Of a stretch of 64,000 nt of DNA, positions 37,416 to 44,949 are shown piece by piece. Origin of the DNA: Actinoplanes sp. TBRC 11911 (GTDB lineage Bacteria > Actinomycetota > Actinomycetes > Mycobacteriales > Micromonosporaceae); NCBI RefSeq assembly GCF_012933445.1, contig NZ_JABBNC010000015.1:114694-178693 (forward strand), read 5' to 3'. The translations under genes and the position numbers were made by a program. The notes below the pieces were generated by a model. It was not told where the DNA came from. It saw only the letters and a list, made by a program, of their open reading frames with translations, and made no database searches. Every line of letters begins with the position of its first letter. The stretch's first letter is position 1.

Positions 37416-37813
37416 AACTGTTCAGCTGGTTCTGTCGGCCGGGAGTCCCCGTGTGAGGCGGCGCCGCCAGGCCCGGGCACGTCCCAGCTCCCCACAGTGG
37501 CCGCCCCACTCGGGTGTGGGCAGTAGCGACGCCTGGGGGGCTGTGGCTCCCCACACCGTGGCCACTCTCACCCACGTGTGGGGAGTCGCGACGGCGGGGA
37601 GGCTGTGGCTCCCCACACCGTGGCCACCCTTACCCACGTGTGGGGACTCGCGACGGCGGGGAGGCCGTGGTTCCCCACACCGTGGCGAACCCACAGCGGG
37701 TGTGGGCACCCGTCACGGCCGGAACGTCTGAGCTCCCCACAGCGACGGCCCTCAGGTCCGCCACGCGAGGCCAACGCATCGCAGGGTGAGCGGCGAGAAC
37801 CAGCTGAACAGTT
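37416..37813 (+). mobile_element. Element A, copy 2 (shorter array)
   Basis: Starts AACTGTTCAGCTGGTTC (37416-37432) and ends with its exact complement (37797-37813). The left flank (CGGCCGGGAGTCCC and GCCAGGCCCGGGCA) and right flank (CACGGCCGGAACGTC, GGTCCGCCACGC, GCCAACGCATCG) match copy 1 at 23895. It has only about three and a half 62-bp units against about seven in copy 1, so the family varies in array length. Confidence 0.72.
37500..37690 (+). repeat. 62-bp tandem array in element A copy 2
   Basis: About three units with CACCCACGTGTGGGGAGTC and GAGGCTGTGGCTCCCCACA. The GTGTGGGG and CCCCACAC blocks alternate, so each unit can fold as a hairpin on its own or with a neighbour. Confidence 0.8.
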
Positions 37814-37867
37814 CCGCCGCGCGGACACGGGTCCCACATTGTGAAACTGTGCACGTGGTTTGGTCGC

Positions 37868-38430
37868 AGTCCTGCCGAAGCTGGCCAGGCGGGGAAGTCA
37901 CGACGTCAGCAGGACGCGGCTGCCCACACCGACAGTGGCCCCTTGTGCGTGTGGGGAGTTGCGACGGCCGGGGCGGCGTAGTTGCCCGCGCCAAGAGGCG
38001 CCGCGCGCGGGTGTGGGGTGGCCGGAGCATATCCGCCGTGGTGGTGGAGTTACGGCGGCTAGGGGGCGCGGCTAGACACACCGAGGGCGGCCGCACGCAC
38101 GCCTGGGCCCGTTGACCCGGCCGGCTTGGCGGCCGCTCGCTGCGCCTGCCTGGCTCGCTGCGCCTGCCTGGCTCGCTGCGCCTGCCTGGCTCGCTGCGCC
38201 TGCCGCGCTCGCCGCGCATCGACGGCCGCTGCGTCGCGATGGGAGCGTCGGCTCGAAGCGTGAGATCTGCCCGATCCACCGGTCGCCCACGGCGGATGGT
38301 TGCAGCCCCCGGCCTCAACGAGATCGAGCCGCCGGGGCATCGAGTTCGCGACAAGGTCCGGAATAACGGGAATGGGAGATGATCTTCACATCGGAGCATC
38401 GCTCCCTTCTATTCGCCCTACCATCGCCGC
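37868..38430. other. Gene-free region with diverged array units upstream of the sulfotransferase
   Basis: 37890-38015 contains two or three decayed units related to the 62-bp repeat (CGTGTGGGGAGTTGCGACGG). An 18-bp array follows at 38136-38207. The 50 bases before 38431 should hold the sulfotransferase promoter: TACCAT lies 6 bases before its ATG, as expected for a leaderless transcript. Confidence 0.5.
38136..38207 (+). repeat. 18-bp tandem repeat, four units
   Basis: Three perfect copies and one altered copy of CTCGCTGCGCCTGCCTGG. It lies in a gene-free region and is not part of a supported gene. Confidence 0.9.
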
Positions 38431-39333
38431 ATGCACCAGAAACATTATCGCAACGCATTCATCGACAGCTCCCGGTGGGACGACATTGCGCTGCGCGAGG
38501 GTGACATCATCCTCACCACCCCGCCGAAAACGGGCACCACCTGGATGCAGATGATCTGCGCGTTACTCATTTTTCAGACGCCGGAACTGCCGCGTCCCCT
38601 CGGTGAGATCTCCGTCTGGCCGGACTTCCTCGTGCACCCCCGCGAGGAGGTTCTGGCCGAGCTGGACGGTCAGCGGCACCGGCGGGTCATCAAGACGCAC
38701 ACCCCGCTGGACGGCCTCCCGTACGACGAGCGGGTCACCTACCTGACGATCGGCCGCGAGCCCCGTGACGTCGGCGTTTCCACCGACAACCACATGTCGA
38801 ACATGCATCTGGGGAAGGTGTTCGCGGCGTTCGCGGCCAGCATGGCGGCCGAGGGCGCCGAGGTGCCGGCGTTGCCCGAGATGCCGCCGCCGCCCGAGTC
38901 CGTGCACGACCGCTTCCGCGCCTGGGTGGACGACCCCGGCTACATGTCCGGCCTGCCGATGTTCCTGCACCACCTGGACACTCTCTGGCAGGTCCGGGAC
39001 CGGCCGAACGTGGTGCTGACGCACTACCAGCAGCTGCAGGACGACCTGGCCGCCTCGATGCGGTCGCTGGCCGCGAAGCTGGACATCGAGGTCCCCGAGC
39101 AGAAGTGGCCGGAGCTCGTCGAGGCGGCGACGTTCGACAGCATGAAGCGGCGCGAGGACGACGTGATCCCGAACCGCGACCTGTGGGTGGACAAGGCCCG
39201 CTTCCTGCACAAAGGCACCAGCGGCCAGTGGCGGTCGGTGCTCGACGAGGACGACGTCGCGTACTACCGCAAGCAGGTCGTGACGCTCGCCGACCCGGAC
39301 CTGCTCGCCTGGGTCCAGCAGGGCCAGGACTGA
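38431..39333 (+). CDS. Sulfotransferase-domain protein
   Basis: 300 residues. The PAPS 5'-phosphosulfate loop P-K-T-G-T-T-W is at 32-38, followed by the typical M-Q-M-I-C-A-L-L. The conserved K-T-H-T-P-L-D-G-L-P has the catalytic-type His in the usual place, and G-R-E-P-R-D-V-G-V-S forms the 3'-phosphate site. The later K-G-T-S-G-Q-W-R motif matches the R-K-G-x-x-G-x-W block. Cytosolic enzymes of this type move sulfate from PAPS to hydroxyl or amine groups of small molecules. There is no Shine-Dalgarno before the ATG; a -10-like TACCAT six bases upstream suggests a leaderless mRNA. The acceptor cannot be inferred. Confidence 0.9.
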   Translation: MHQKHYRNAFIDSSRWDDIALREGDIILTTPPKTGTTWMQMICALLIFQTPELPRPLGEISVWPDFLVHPREEVLAELDGQRHRRVIKTHTPLDGLPYDERVTYLTIGREPRDVGVSTDNHMSNMHLGKVFAAFAASMAAEGAEVPALPEMPPPPESVHDRFRAWVDDPGYMSGLPMFLHHLDTLWQVRDRPNVVLTHYQQLQDDLAASMRSLAAKLDIEVPEQKWPELVEAATFDSMKRREDDVIPNRDLWVDKARFLHKGTSGQWRSVLDEDDVAYYRKQVVTLADPDLLAWVQQGQD

Positions 39334-39363
39334 GCCTGACGTGATCTAGGTCCCGCCGGCGGC

Positions 39364-39412
39364 GCCGTACCGACTTTCGTGTTACTGTCGTTTACACGAA
39401 AGTCGGCACGGC
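39364..39412. terminator. Long bidirectional terminator
   Basis: GCCGT-A-CCGACTTTCGTGT pairs with ACACGAAAGTCGG-C-ACGGC (one mismatch, 11-base loop). It lies between the convergent sulfotransferase and enolase genes and is followed by ATTTTCG on the plus strand. Confidence 0.8.
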
Positions 39413-39427
39413 ATTTTCGCGGACCGT

Positions 39428-40705
39428 TCACGAATGCTTTCCGCGTACCCGGAAAAAGGAACCGGAGCGACCAAGTTCCTCCTCGATCCGAATGAGCTGA
39501 TTGTATTTCGCGGTCCGGTCGCTGCGGGACAACGAACCCGTTTTTATCTGCCCGCATCCGGTCGCGACCGCGAGATCGGCAATGGTCGTGTCCTCGGTCT
39601 CGCCGGAACGATGCGAGATCACCACCCGATAGCCGGCGCGGTGGGCGGTGTCCACAGTGTGCAGTGTCTCGGTCAGGGTGCCGATCTGGTTGAGCTTCAC
39701 CAGGATCGCGTTCGCGTAGCCGCCCTCGATGCCGTCGCGCAGCCGGTCCGCGTCGGTGCAGAAGACGTCGTCGCCGACCAGTTGCAGCCGGTCCCCGGCC
39801 TCGGCGGTCAGCTTCCGCCAGCCGGCGAAGTCGTCCTCGGCCATCGGGTCCTCGATCGAGCTGATCGGATACCGGCCGGCCAGCTCCAGCAGGTACGCGA
39901 TGTGCTCGTCCACCGAACGGGTGCGGCCCTCACCGGCGTACCGGTAGGCACCGTCCTTGAAGAACTCGGAGCTCGCCGGGTCGAGGCAGACCGTGATGTC
40001 GACGCCCGGCCGGTAGTCGGACTCCTCGATCGCCCGCACCACGAACCGCAGCGCCTCGTCGGCGTCGCTGAAGTTCGGCGCGAAGCCGCCCTCGTCGCCG
40101 ACGTTGGTGCTGTGCCCGGCCGCGGCCAGCTGGCGGCGCAGCGTGTGGAACACCTCGGAGCCCATCCGCACCGCCTCGGCGAACGTCGGCGCGCCGACCG
40201 GGGCGATCATGAACTCCTGGAAGTCGAGCGGGTTGTCCGCGTGCGCGCCACCGTTGACGATGTTCATCATCGGCACCGGCAGCACCCGCGCCCCGGCACC
40301 GCCGACATAGCGGTAGAGCGGCAGCCGATGCGCCTGCGCCGCGGCCTTGACCGTCGCGAGCGACACGCCCAGGATCGCGTTCGCGCCGAGCCGGCCCTTG
40401 TCCTTGGTGCCGTCCAACTCGATCATCGTCGCGTCGATCAGGGCCTGGTCCTCGGCGTCCAGGCCGGTCACCGCGTGGGCGATCTCGCCGTTGACCGCGG
40501 CGACGGCCTTGCCCACACCCTTGCCGTGGAACCGGCTCGGGTCGTTGTCGCGCAGCTCGACCGCCTCGTTCGCGCCGGTCGACGCCCCGGACGGCACGGC
40601 GGCCCGCCCCAAGGATCCGTCCGCGAGCACCACATCGACCTCGACGCTCGGATTGCCCCGGCTGTCGAGGATCTGCCGTCCGATCACCCGGCTGATCGCC
40701 GTCAT
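39428..40705 (-). CDS. eno: Enolase (phosphopyruvate hydratase), stand-alone copy
   Basis: 425 residues, the normal length. It catalyses 2-phosphoglycerate to phosphoenolpyruvate. Visible motifs: D-S-R-G-N-P-S-V-E-V-D, V-P-S-G-A-S-T-G, the flexible-loop A-N-A-I-L-G-V-S, G-D-E-G-G-F-A-P with the catalytic Glu, the metal ligand stretch S-I-E-D-P-M, L-V-K-L-N-Q-I-G-T with the catalytic Lys, S-H-R-S-G-E-T-E-D-T and G-Q-I-K-T-G-S. All key residues are intact. The usual actinobacterial eno neighbours (a DivIC/FtsB-type gene and DUF501) are absent, so this is probably a second or specialised copy. It is divergent from the flavoprotein gene at 40920. Confidence 0.96.
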   Translation of the reverse strand: MTAISRVIGRQILDSRGNPSVEVDVVLADGSLGRAAVPSGASTGANEAVELRDNDPSRFHGKGVGKAVAAVNGEIAHAVTGLDAEDQALIDATMIELDGTKDKGRLGANAILGVSLATVKAAAQAHRLPLYRYVGGAGARVLPVPMMNIVNGGAHADNPLDFQEFMIAPVGAPTFAEAVRMGSEVFHTLRRQLAAAGHSTNVGDEGGFAPNFSDADEALRFVVRAIEESDYRPGVDITVCLDPASSEFFKDGAYRYAGEGRTRSVDEHIAYLLELAGRYPISSIEDPMAEDDFAGWRKLTAEAGDRLQLVGDDVFCTDADRLRDGIEGGYANAILVKLNQIGTLTETLHTVDTAHRAGYRVVISHRSGETEDTTIADLAVATGCGQIKTGSLSRSDRTAKYNQLIRIEEELGRSGSFFRVRGKHS

Positions 40706-40919
40706 CGCATACTCCCTGGTCCCGTTGTCGTTGCCGGATCAGAGTGGCGTCTGCGAGGCCGGGCTGTCACCGCGATCAGAAGCACGTTGACCCGTACCCC
40801 GAGGGGCGGGTTTAGGGTGCGCGCCGGTTGTGAAGAACTTCACGAGCGAATCGGCCGCTGTCACATCCGGCGTCTCGCGAGCGTCTCCCCACGGCGTACC
40901 AAATGACCGGGGGTTTGTG

Positions 40920-42179
40920 ATGAAGGACGAAGCCGATGTGATCGTCGTCGGTGCGGGGCCGGGCGGGTCGGCGGCGGCCTACCACCTGGCGCGGCACGGG
41001 CTTCGGGTGCTGCTGCTGGAGAAGACCCGGTTCCCGCGCGAGAAGGTGTGCGGCGACGGGCTGACCCCGCGCGGCGTCCGGCAACTGGTCCGGATGGGCG
41101 TGGACACCTCCGAGGAAGCCGGCTGGGTGCACCTCAAGGGGCTGCGCGTGAACGGCGGCGGCGTCCGGCTCGAACTGGACTGGCCCGAACTGGCGAGCTT
41201 CGCCGGCTACGGACTGGCCCGCACCCGGGTGGACTTCGACGATCTGCTGGCCCGGCGCGCGGTCGAGGCGGGCGCGATCCTGCACACCGGCGTGCACGTC
41301 ACCGGTCCGGTGCTGGACGAGGGCCGGGCGGCCGGGGTGACGGCGATGCGCGGCGACGAACCGGTCGAGTTCCGCGCGCCGCTGGTCATCGCGGCCGACG
41401 GCGTCTCCGGGAAGCTGCCGCTCGCGATGGGCCTGGCCAAACGCGACGACCGGCCACTGGGCGTCGCGGTCCGCCGCTACTACACGTCACCGGTCCGGGC
41501 CGACGACCACTACATGGAGTCCTGGCTGGACCTGCACGGCGCGCAGGACCCCAAGCGGCTGCTCCCCGGTTACAGCTGGTGCTGGTCGGTGGGGGATGGC
41601 CGGGTCAACGTGGGCCTCGGCATCCTCAACTCGTCCGCCGCCTTCGGCAAGACGAACTATCGCGCGCTGCTCACCGACTGGCTGACGACGACCCCGGCCG
41701 AGTGGGGCATGCGCGACGAGACCAACGCCGAGGGACCGATCCTGGGAGCCGCGCTGCCGATGGGCTTCAACCGGGTGCCGCATTACACGCGCGGCCTGAT
41801 GCTGGTCGGTGACTCCGGCGGCATGGTCAACCCGATGAACGGCGAGGGGATCGCGTACGCGATGGAGTCCGGCGAACTGGCCGCGGAGGTTGCCGCCGGT
41901 GCCCTGGCCCGGCCGGCCGGCCCGGACCGCGAGCAGGCCCTGCGCGCCTACCCGGCCGAGATGAGCCGGCGGTTCGGCGGTTATTACCGGCTGGGCGGGG
42001 TTTTCGTGAAGCTGATCGGAAACCCGCACATCATGCGGCTCGCCACCCAGCACGGGCTGCCGCATCCGACGCTGATGCGTTTCGTGCTGAAGCTGCTGGC
42101 GAACCTCACCGACCCCCATGACGGCGATGCCATGGACCGCATCATCAACGGATTGTCCAAGGTGGCGCCGTCCGTTTAA
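40920..42179 (+). CDS. Geranylgeranyl-reductase-family FAD oxidoreductase
   Basis: 419 residues from ATG 40920 (GTG at 40917 is also possible). The FAD dinucleotide motif G-A-G-P-G-G-S-A-A-A-Y-H-L-A-R-H-G begins near residue 11, followed by L-L-L-E-K. The family block F-P-R-E-K-V-C-G-D-G-L-T-P-R-G appears next, and the second FAD site G-L-M-L-V-G-D-S-G-G-M-V-N-P-M-N-G-E-G-I lies in the C-terminal half. Such enzymes saturate isoprenoid chains, for example of menaquinone (MenJ) or of lipids and secondary metabolites. No menaquinone genes are nearby. It is followed after about 100 bp by the ATP-grasp gene, possibly one transcript. Confidence 0.88.
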   Translation: MKDEADVIVVGAGPGGSAAAYHLARHGLRVLLLEKTRFPREKVCGDGLTPRGVRQLVRMGVDTSEEAGWVHLKGLRVNGGGVRLELDWPELASFAGYGLARTRVDFDDLLARRAVEAGAILHTGVHVTGPVLDEGRAAGVTAMRGDEPVEFRAPLVIAADGVSGKLPLAMGLAKRDDRPLGVAVRRYYTSPVRADDHYMESWLDLHGAQDPKRLLPGYSWCWSVGDGRVNVGLGILNSSAAFGKTNYRALLTDWLTTTPAEWGMRDETNAEGPILGAALPMGFNRVPHYTRGLMLVGDSGGMVNPMNGEGIAYAMESGELAAEVAAGALARPAGPDREQALRAYPAEMSRRFGGYYRLGGVFVKLIGNPHIMRLATQHGLPHPTLMRFVLKLLANLTDPHDGDAMDRIINGLSKVAPSV

Positions 42180-42280
42180 GCGGGGTGGTTCAACCGGCTC
42201 CGGTGATTCTTATCGCGGGCTCCAAGGCAGGTCGTCGAAATACGCTCGAACCGGCGCACCCTTTTCCGAAGGAGCTGTCG

Positions 42281-43540
42281 GTGTCCCCTGCGATCCTTGT
42301 CATCGAGCCCGAGTCGTCCGGTTCCGAAATCATCAGGGCGGCGGCCGCACTAGGTTACTCGTCGGTGATTTTCGAAAGTCGTCCGCTCGCCGAGATCACC
42401 GCGTCGGCCCGGGACGCCGTCGCCAACGGTCTGGCCACCTATCGGCGGGTCGAGACCGGCTCGGTGCGGGCGACCGTGGCCGCCGCGCAGGAGCTCGCCG
42501 CGATCACCGACCTGGTCGCCGTGATTCCCGGGTTCGAGCTGGCCGTCCCGCTGGCCGCGGCGGTGGCGGCCAAGCTCGGGCTGCCCGGCGTCGACCCGGT
42601 GGCCGCCGAAGGACTCCGCGACAAGCGCCGGATGAAAGAGGTGCTGCGGGCGGCCGGCGTGCCGGTCAGCCGTTTTGCGCCGCTGGACCCGGCGAATGCC
42701 GGCGACGAGGAATTCGCCGCGATCGAGGAGGCCGTCGGATATCCCGCCGTGGTCAAGCCGGTCGACGGATCCGGGAGTGTTTTCGTGCGCCGGGTTGACG
42801 ACCGCGTTTCGCTGCGCGAGGCGGTCGACGCGGTACAAGCAATTGACGCTATGGGCCGCCGGCTCGCCGAAAAGGTTCTCGTCGAGTCGTATGTCACCGG
42901 GCCCGAATTCAGCGTCGAGGGTTACGTCCAGAATGGCGAAACCCTCGTCGTGTCGGTGACCGCGAAAATGCTCGGCCCGGAACCCCAGTTCGTCGAGATC
43001 GGGCACACGGTCGAGGCCGATCTGGCGCGCGCGGAGCGTGCCGTCCTGGCCGAGACGGCAACGCAGGCCGTACGCGCGCTGGGCATGACGGTCGGCGTCT
43101 TCCACGTCGAGGTGCGGCTCTCGGCCGGCGGCCCGATGATCATGGAGGTCGGCGGGCGGCTCGCCGGCGACCGCATCCCCGCCCTGATCGAGGCGGTGCA
43201 CGGCGTCGATCTGCCGACGGTGAACGTCGAGGTCCTGGCCGGACGCCAGGTGGCGGTGGATTCGCCGCTGCCGACGCGGGGCGTGGCCGGCGTGCGGTAT
43301 TTCATCGCGAAGCAGCCGTCCGTGCTGGCCGAGCGCGAGGAGTTGCACGACCGGCTGACGAAGTTGCCCGGCTGCCGGGAAGTGGTCTGGACCTTCCCGC
43401 CCGACGCCACGCTGGAACCGGCGGCCGACTTCCGGCACCGCTTCGGGCACATCCTCGTCGTGGCCGCCGACCGGCCGGCGCTGCGCGCGACCCTGGCCGA
43501 GGCCGATCGTCAGGTCGCTGCGGCGCTACGGCCGCTGTGA
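42281..43540 (+). CDS. ATP-grasp ligase of unknown substrate
   Basis: 419 residues from GTG 42281 with AAGGAG upstream; a longer reading from 42185 lacks a ribosome site. A Rossmann-like N-domain (I-L-V-I-E-P-E-S-S-G) precedes the grasp fold: L-R-D-K-R-R-M-K-E-V-L, Y-P-A-V-V-K-P-V-D-G-S-G-S (ATP-binding Lys loop), V-E-S-Y-V-T-G-P-E-F-S-V-E-G and the metal site F-H-V-E-V-R-L-S-A-G-G-P-M-I-M-E-V-G-G-R-L-A-G-D. The E-x-N of many members is E-V-G here. The C-terminal domain matches those of amino-acid ligases of the BacD/DdaF type. It may join two amino acids or an amino acid and a carboxylate. No non-ribosomal peptide genes are adjacent. Confidence 0.83.
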   Translation: MSPAILVIEPESSGSEIIRAAAALGYSSVIFESRPLAEITASARDAVANGLATYRRVETGSVRATVAAAQELAAITDLVAVIPGFELAVPLAAAVAAKLGLPGVDPVAAEGLRDKRRMKEVLRAAGVPVSRFAPLDPANAGDEEFAAIEEAVGYPAVVKPVDGSGSVFVRRVDDRVSLREAVDAVQAIDAMGRRLAEKVLVESYVTGPEFSVEGYVQNGETLVVSVTAKMLGPEPQFVEIGHTVEADLARAERAVLAETATQAVRALGMTVGVFHVEVRLSAGGPMIMEVGGRLAGDRIPALIEAVHGVDLPTVNVEVLAGRQVAVDSPLPTRGVAGVRYFIAKQPSVLAEREELHDRLTKLPGCREVVWTFPPDATLEPAADFRHRFGHILVVAADRPALRATLAEADRQVAAALRPL

Positions 43541-43545
43541 TGCGG

Positions 43546-43574
43546 CGGGGCCGGTCCCGATCGGACCGGCCCCG
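43546..43574. terminator. Bidirectional terminator
   Basis: Perfect 12-bp arms CGGGGCCGGTCC and GGACCGGCCCCG with a 5-base loop, between the convergent ATP-grasp and DUF427 genes. Confidence 0.85.
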
Positions 43575-43586
43575 TATCACCGCTGG

Positions 43587-43889
43587 TCAGTGAACCTCGA
43601 CCTGATTGCGGTCGAACGCCACGTAGCCGCTGAAGTCGTGACCGACCCGCTTGATCGCGCCCGGGCGCGGGGTGGGGTAGCTCCAGGCCGCATCCGCGAA
43701 CTTGCCGTCCGGCGTCGTCACGTCGTGGTACTGGGCGACGCCCTTCCACGGACAGGTGTACGGCGTGTCACTGTCCGTCAAGGCCTCGTCCACCAGCGAG
43801 GACGGCGGGAAATAGGCGTTGCCCTCGATCCGGACGATGTCACTGTCGGTGGCCTCAGCGATGACTTTTCCATTGATCGTTGCCTGCAC
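43587..43889 (-). CDS. DUF427 domain protein
   Basis: 100 residues, the full domain length. Family markers are V-I-A-E-A-T-D-S-D, E-G-N-A-Y-F-P-P-S, Y-T-C-P-W-K-G-V-A-Q-Y-H and a final V-A-F-D-R-N-Q-V-E-V. It is a small soluble protein with no known reaction. It is 85 bp downstream of the unknown gene at 44835 and on the same strand. Confidence 0.9.
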   Translation of the reverse strand: MQATINGKVIAEATDSDIVRIEGNAYFPPSSLVDEALTDSDTPYTCPWKGVAQYHDVTTPDGKFADAAWSYPTPRPGAIKRVGHDFSGYVAFDRNQVEVH

Positions 43890-43974
43890 GGTGCTGCTCC
43901 TGATCGCGACGGAAACTACTGCCTGATTAGTTAGCGCCGGCGCGTACGACGGACGTACCCACCTGTGCGCAACC

Positions 43975-44835
43975 TCACCGCTCGCCGCCGGGACCGGGCA
44001 GCACCCGACGGGCCGCCCGAACCATGAACGACTTCGGCATCTGCCAAACCCCGCGATCCTCGTACGCCCACGCGTACGTCAAAAACCCGTCCCGGATGCA
44101 GGTCAGCAGGTCAGGGGTGTCGAGTTCGGCGGCGGACCACGCGTAGAGCCGGGCCAGCCGTGGCGTGATCACCCCGTAGTCCAGGACCCGGCCGAATCCG
44201 AGCTCGGCGCGAAGGTAGGTGGCGACGTCGTCGCGCAGCGGGTACTCGTCCGGAAGCACGCGCGAGAGCTGCAGGAATATGCCGGTCATGCCCAGCCGGG
44301 GGTCGCCCAGCAGCGGGGCCAGCGGGCGCAGCCAGCCCAGCGCGATCCGTGGCGCCGCGACCAGCGCGTGCGCGTACAGCACCCGGCAGAGCACGACGTT
44401 CATGAAGAAGCGCTCGGCCGCGTTCTCCGCCTCCGCGAGGTCCCGGTGCTCGAGGTAGGCGGCGACCACGCTCCCGTTGTGCGCGCGGTACCAGCTCCGG
44501 GCGGTCGGCTGCCGGGCGAACGACGTCCAGAACTCGACGGTGCGCGAGGACGCCGGGCCGGGCACGTTTCCGCTCAGGGCCACGGCCTCGCAGCCGTCCC
44601 GCAGGATGCGCTCGTTCACCGTCCGCCACCAGGGGCTCCCCGAGGCCGGCCGCAGCAGTCCCCGGCGCAGTTGCCATTTCATGAACGACATGGCGGCCCG
44701 GCGGAACGGCAGATGCCGCGGCGCGTTGCCGTACGGGCCGTCATAGCAGCGCCGCATCAGCGCGAGCCGGGCGGCCGGATCGTCACGAACCGCGGCGACC
44801 CGCTGCTCCGCCCACGCGGCGGACGTCTCCGTCAT
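43975..44835 (-). CDS. Conserved-looking protein of unknown family
   Basis: 286 residues from ATG 44835; an extension to 44913 would run through the operator-like region and is less likely. The protein is mostly alpha-helical. Distinct blocks are F-R-R-A-A-M-S-F-M-K-W-Q-L-R-R-G, P-W-W-R-T-V-N-E-R-I-L-R-D, S-W-Y-R-A-H-N-G-S-V-V-A-A-Y, R-F-F-M-N-V-V-L-C-R-V-L-Y-A-H-A-L and a late D-L-L-T-C-I-R-D-G-F-L. There are no clear signal, membrane helix or metal motif. It shares a divergent regulatory region with the dioxygenase at 44950, so the two may work together. I do not recognise the family. Confidence 0.65.
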   Translation of the reverse strand: MTETSAAWAEQRVAAVRDDPAARLALMRRCYDGPYGNAPRHLPFRRAAMSFMKWQLRRGLLRPASGSPWWRTVNERILRDGCEAVALSGNVPGPASSRTVEFWTSFARQPTARSWYRAHNGSVVAAYLEHRDLAEAENAAERFFMNVVLCRVLYAHALVAAPRIALGWLRPLAPLLGDPRLGMTGIFLQLSRVLPDEYPLRDDVATYLRAELGFGRVLDYGVITPRLARLYAWSAAELDTPDLLTCIRDGFLTYAWAYEDRGVWQMPKSFMVRAARRVLPGPGGER

Positions 44836-44877
44836 ACCAGCACTGTCGCACACCCCATCGATGGATTCCTCGCCGAT

Positions 44878-44928
44878 CACTTCACGGTGCAAGTGTTGAG
44901 CGGTAAAAGTCACTTAAACCGTGAAGTC
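44878..44928. promoter_or_regulatory. Paired operator candidates in a divergent promoter
   Basis: CACTT-N8-AAGTG at 44878-44895 and CACTT-N8-AAGTC at 44911-44928 are two direct copies 33 bp apart, about three helical turns. ACTTCACGGT (44879-44888) is also the exact complement of ACCGTGAAGT (44918-44927). This suits binding by a dimeric repressor of both flanking genes. Confidence 0.55.
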
Positions 44929-44949
44929 AGTACGGGTTACGATGACGTC

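Noticed and set aside
36830..37417. Ala/Thr-rich open frames on both strands around 36.9-37.2 kb
   Set aside because: They come from triplet-like low-complexity DNA, lack starts with ribosome sites and run into the dispersed repeat.
39428..40906. Open frame on the plus strand across the enolase gene
   Set aside because: It is antisense to a complete enolase with every catalytic motif and has no recognisable domain.
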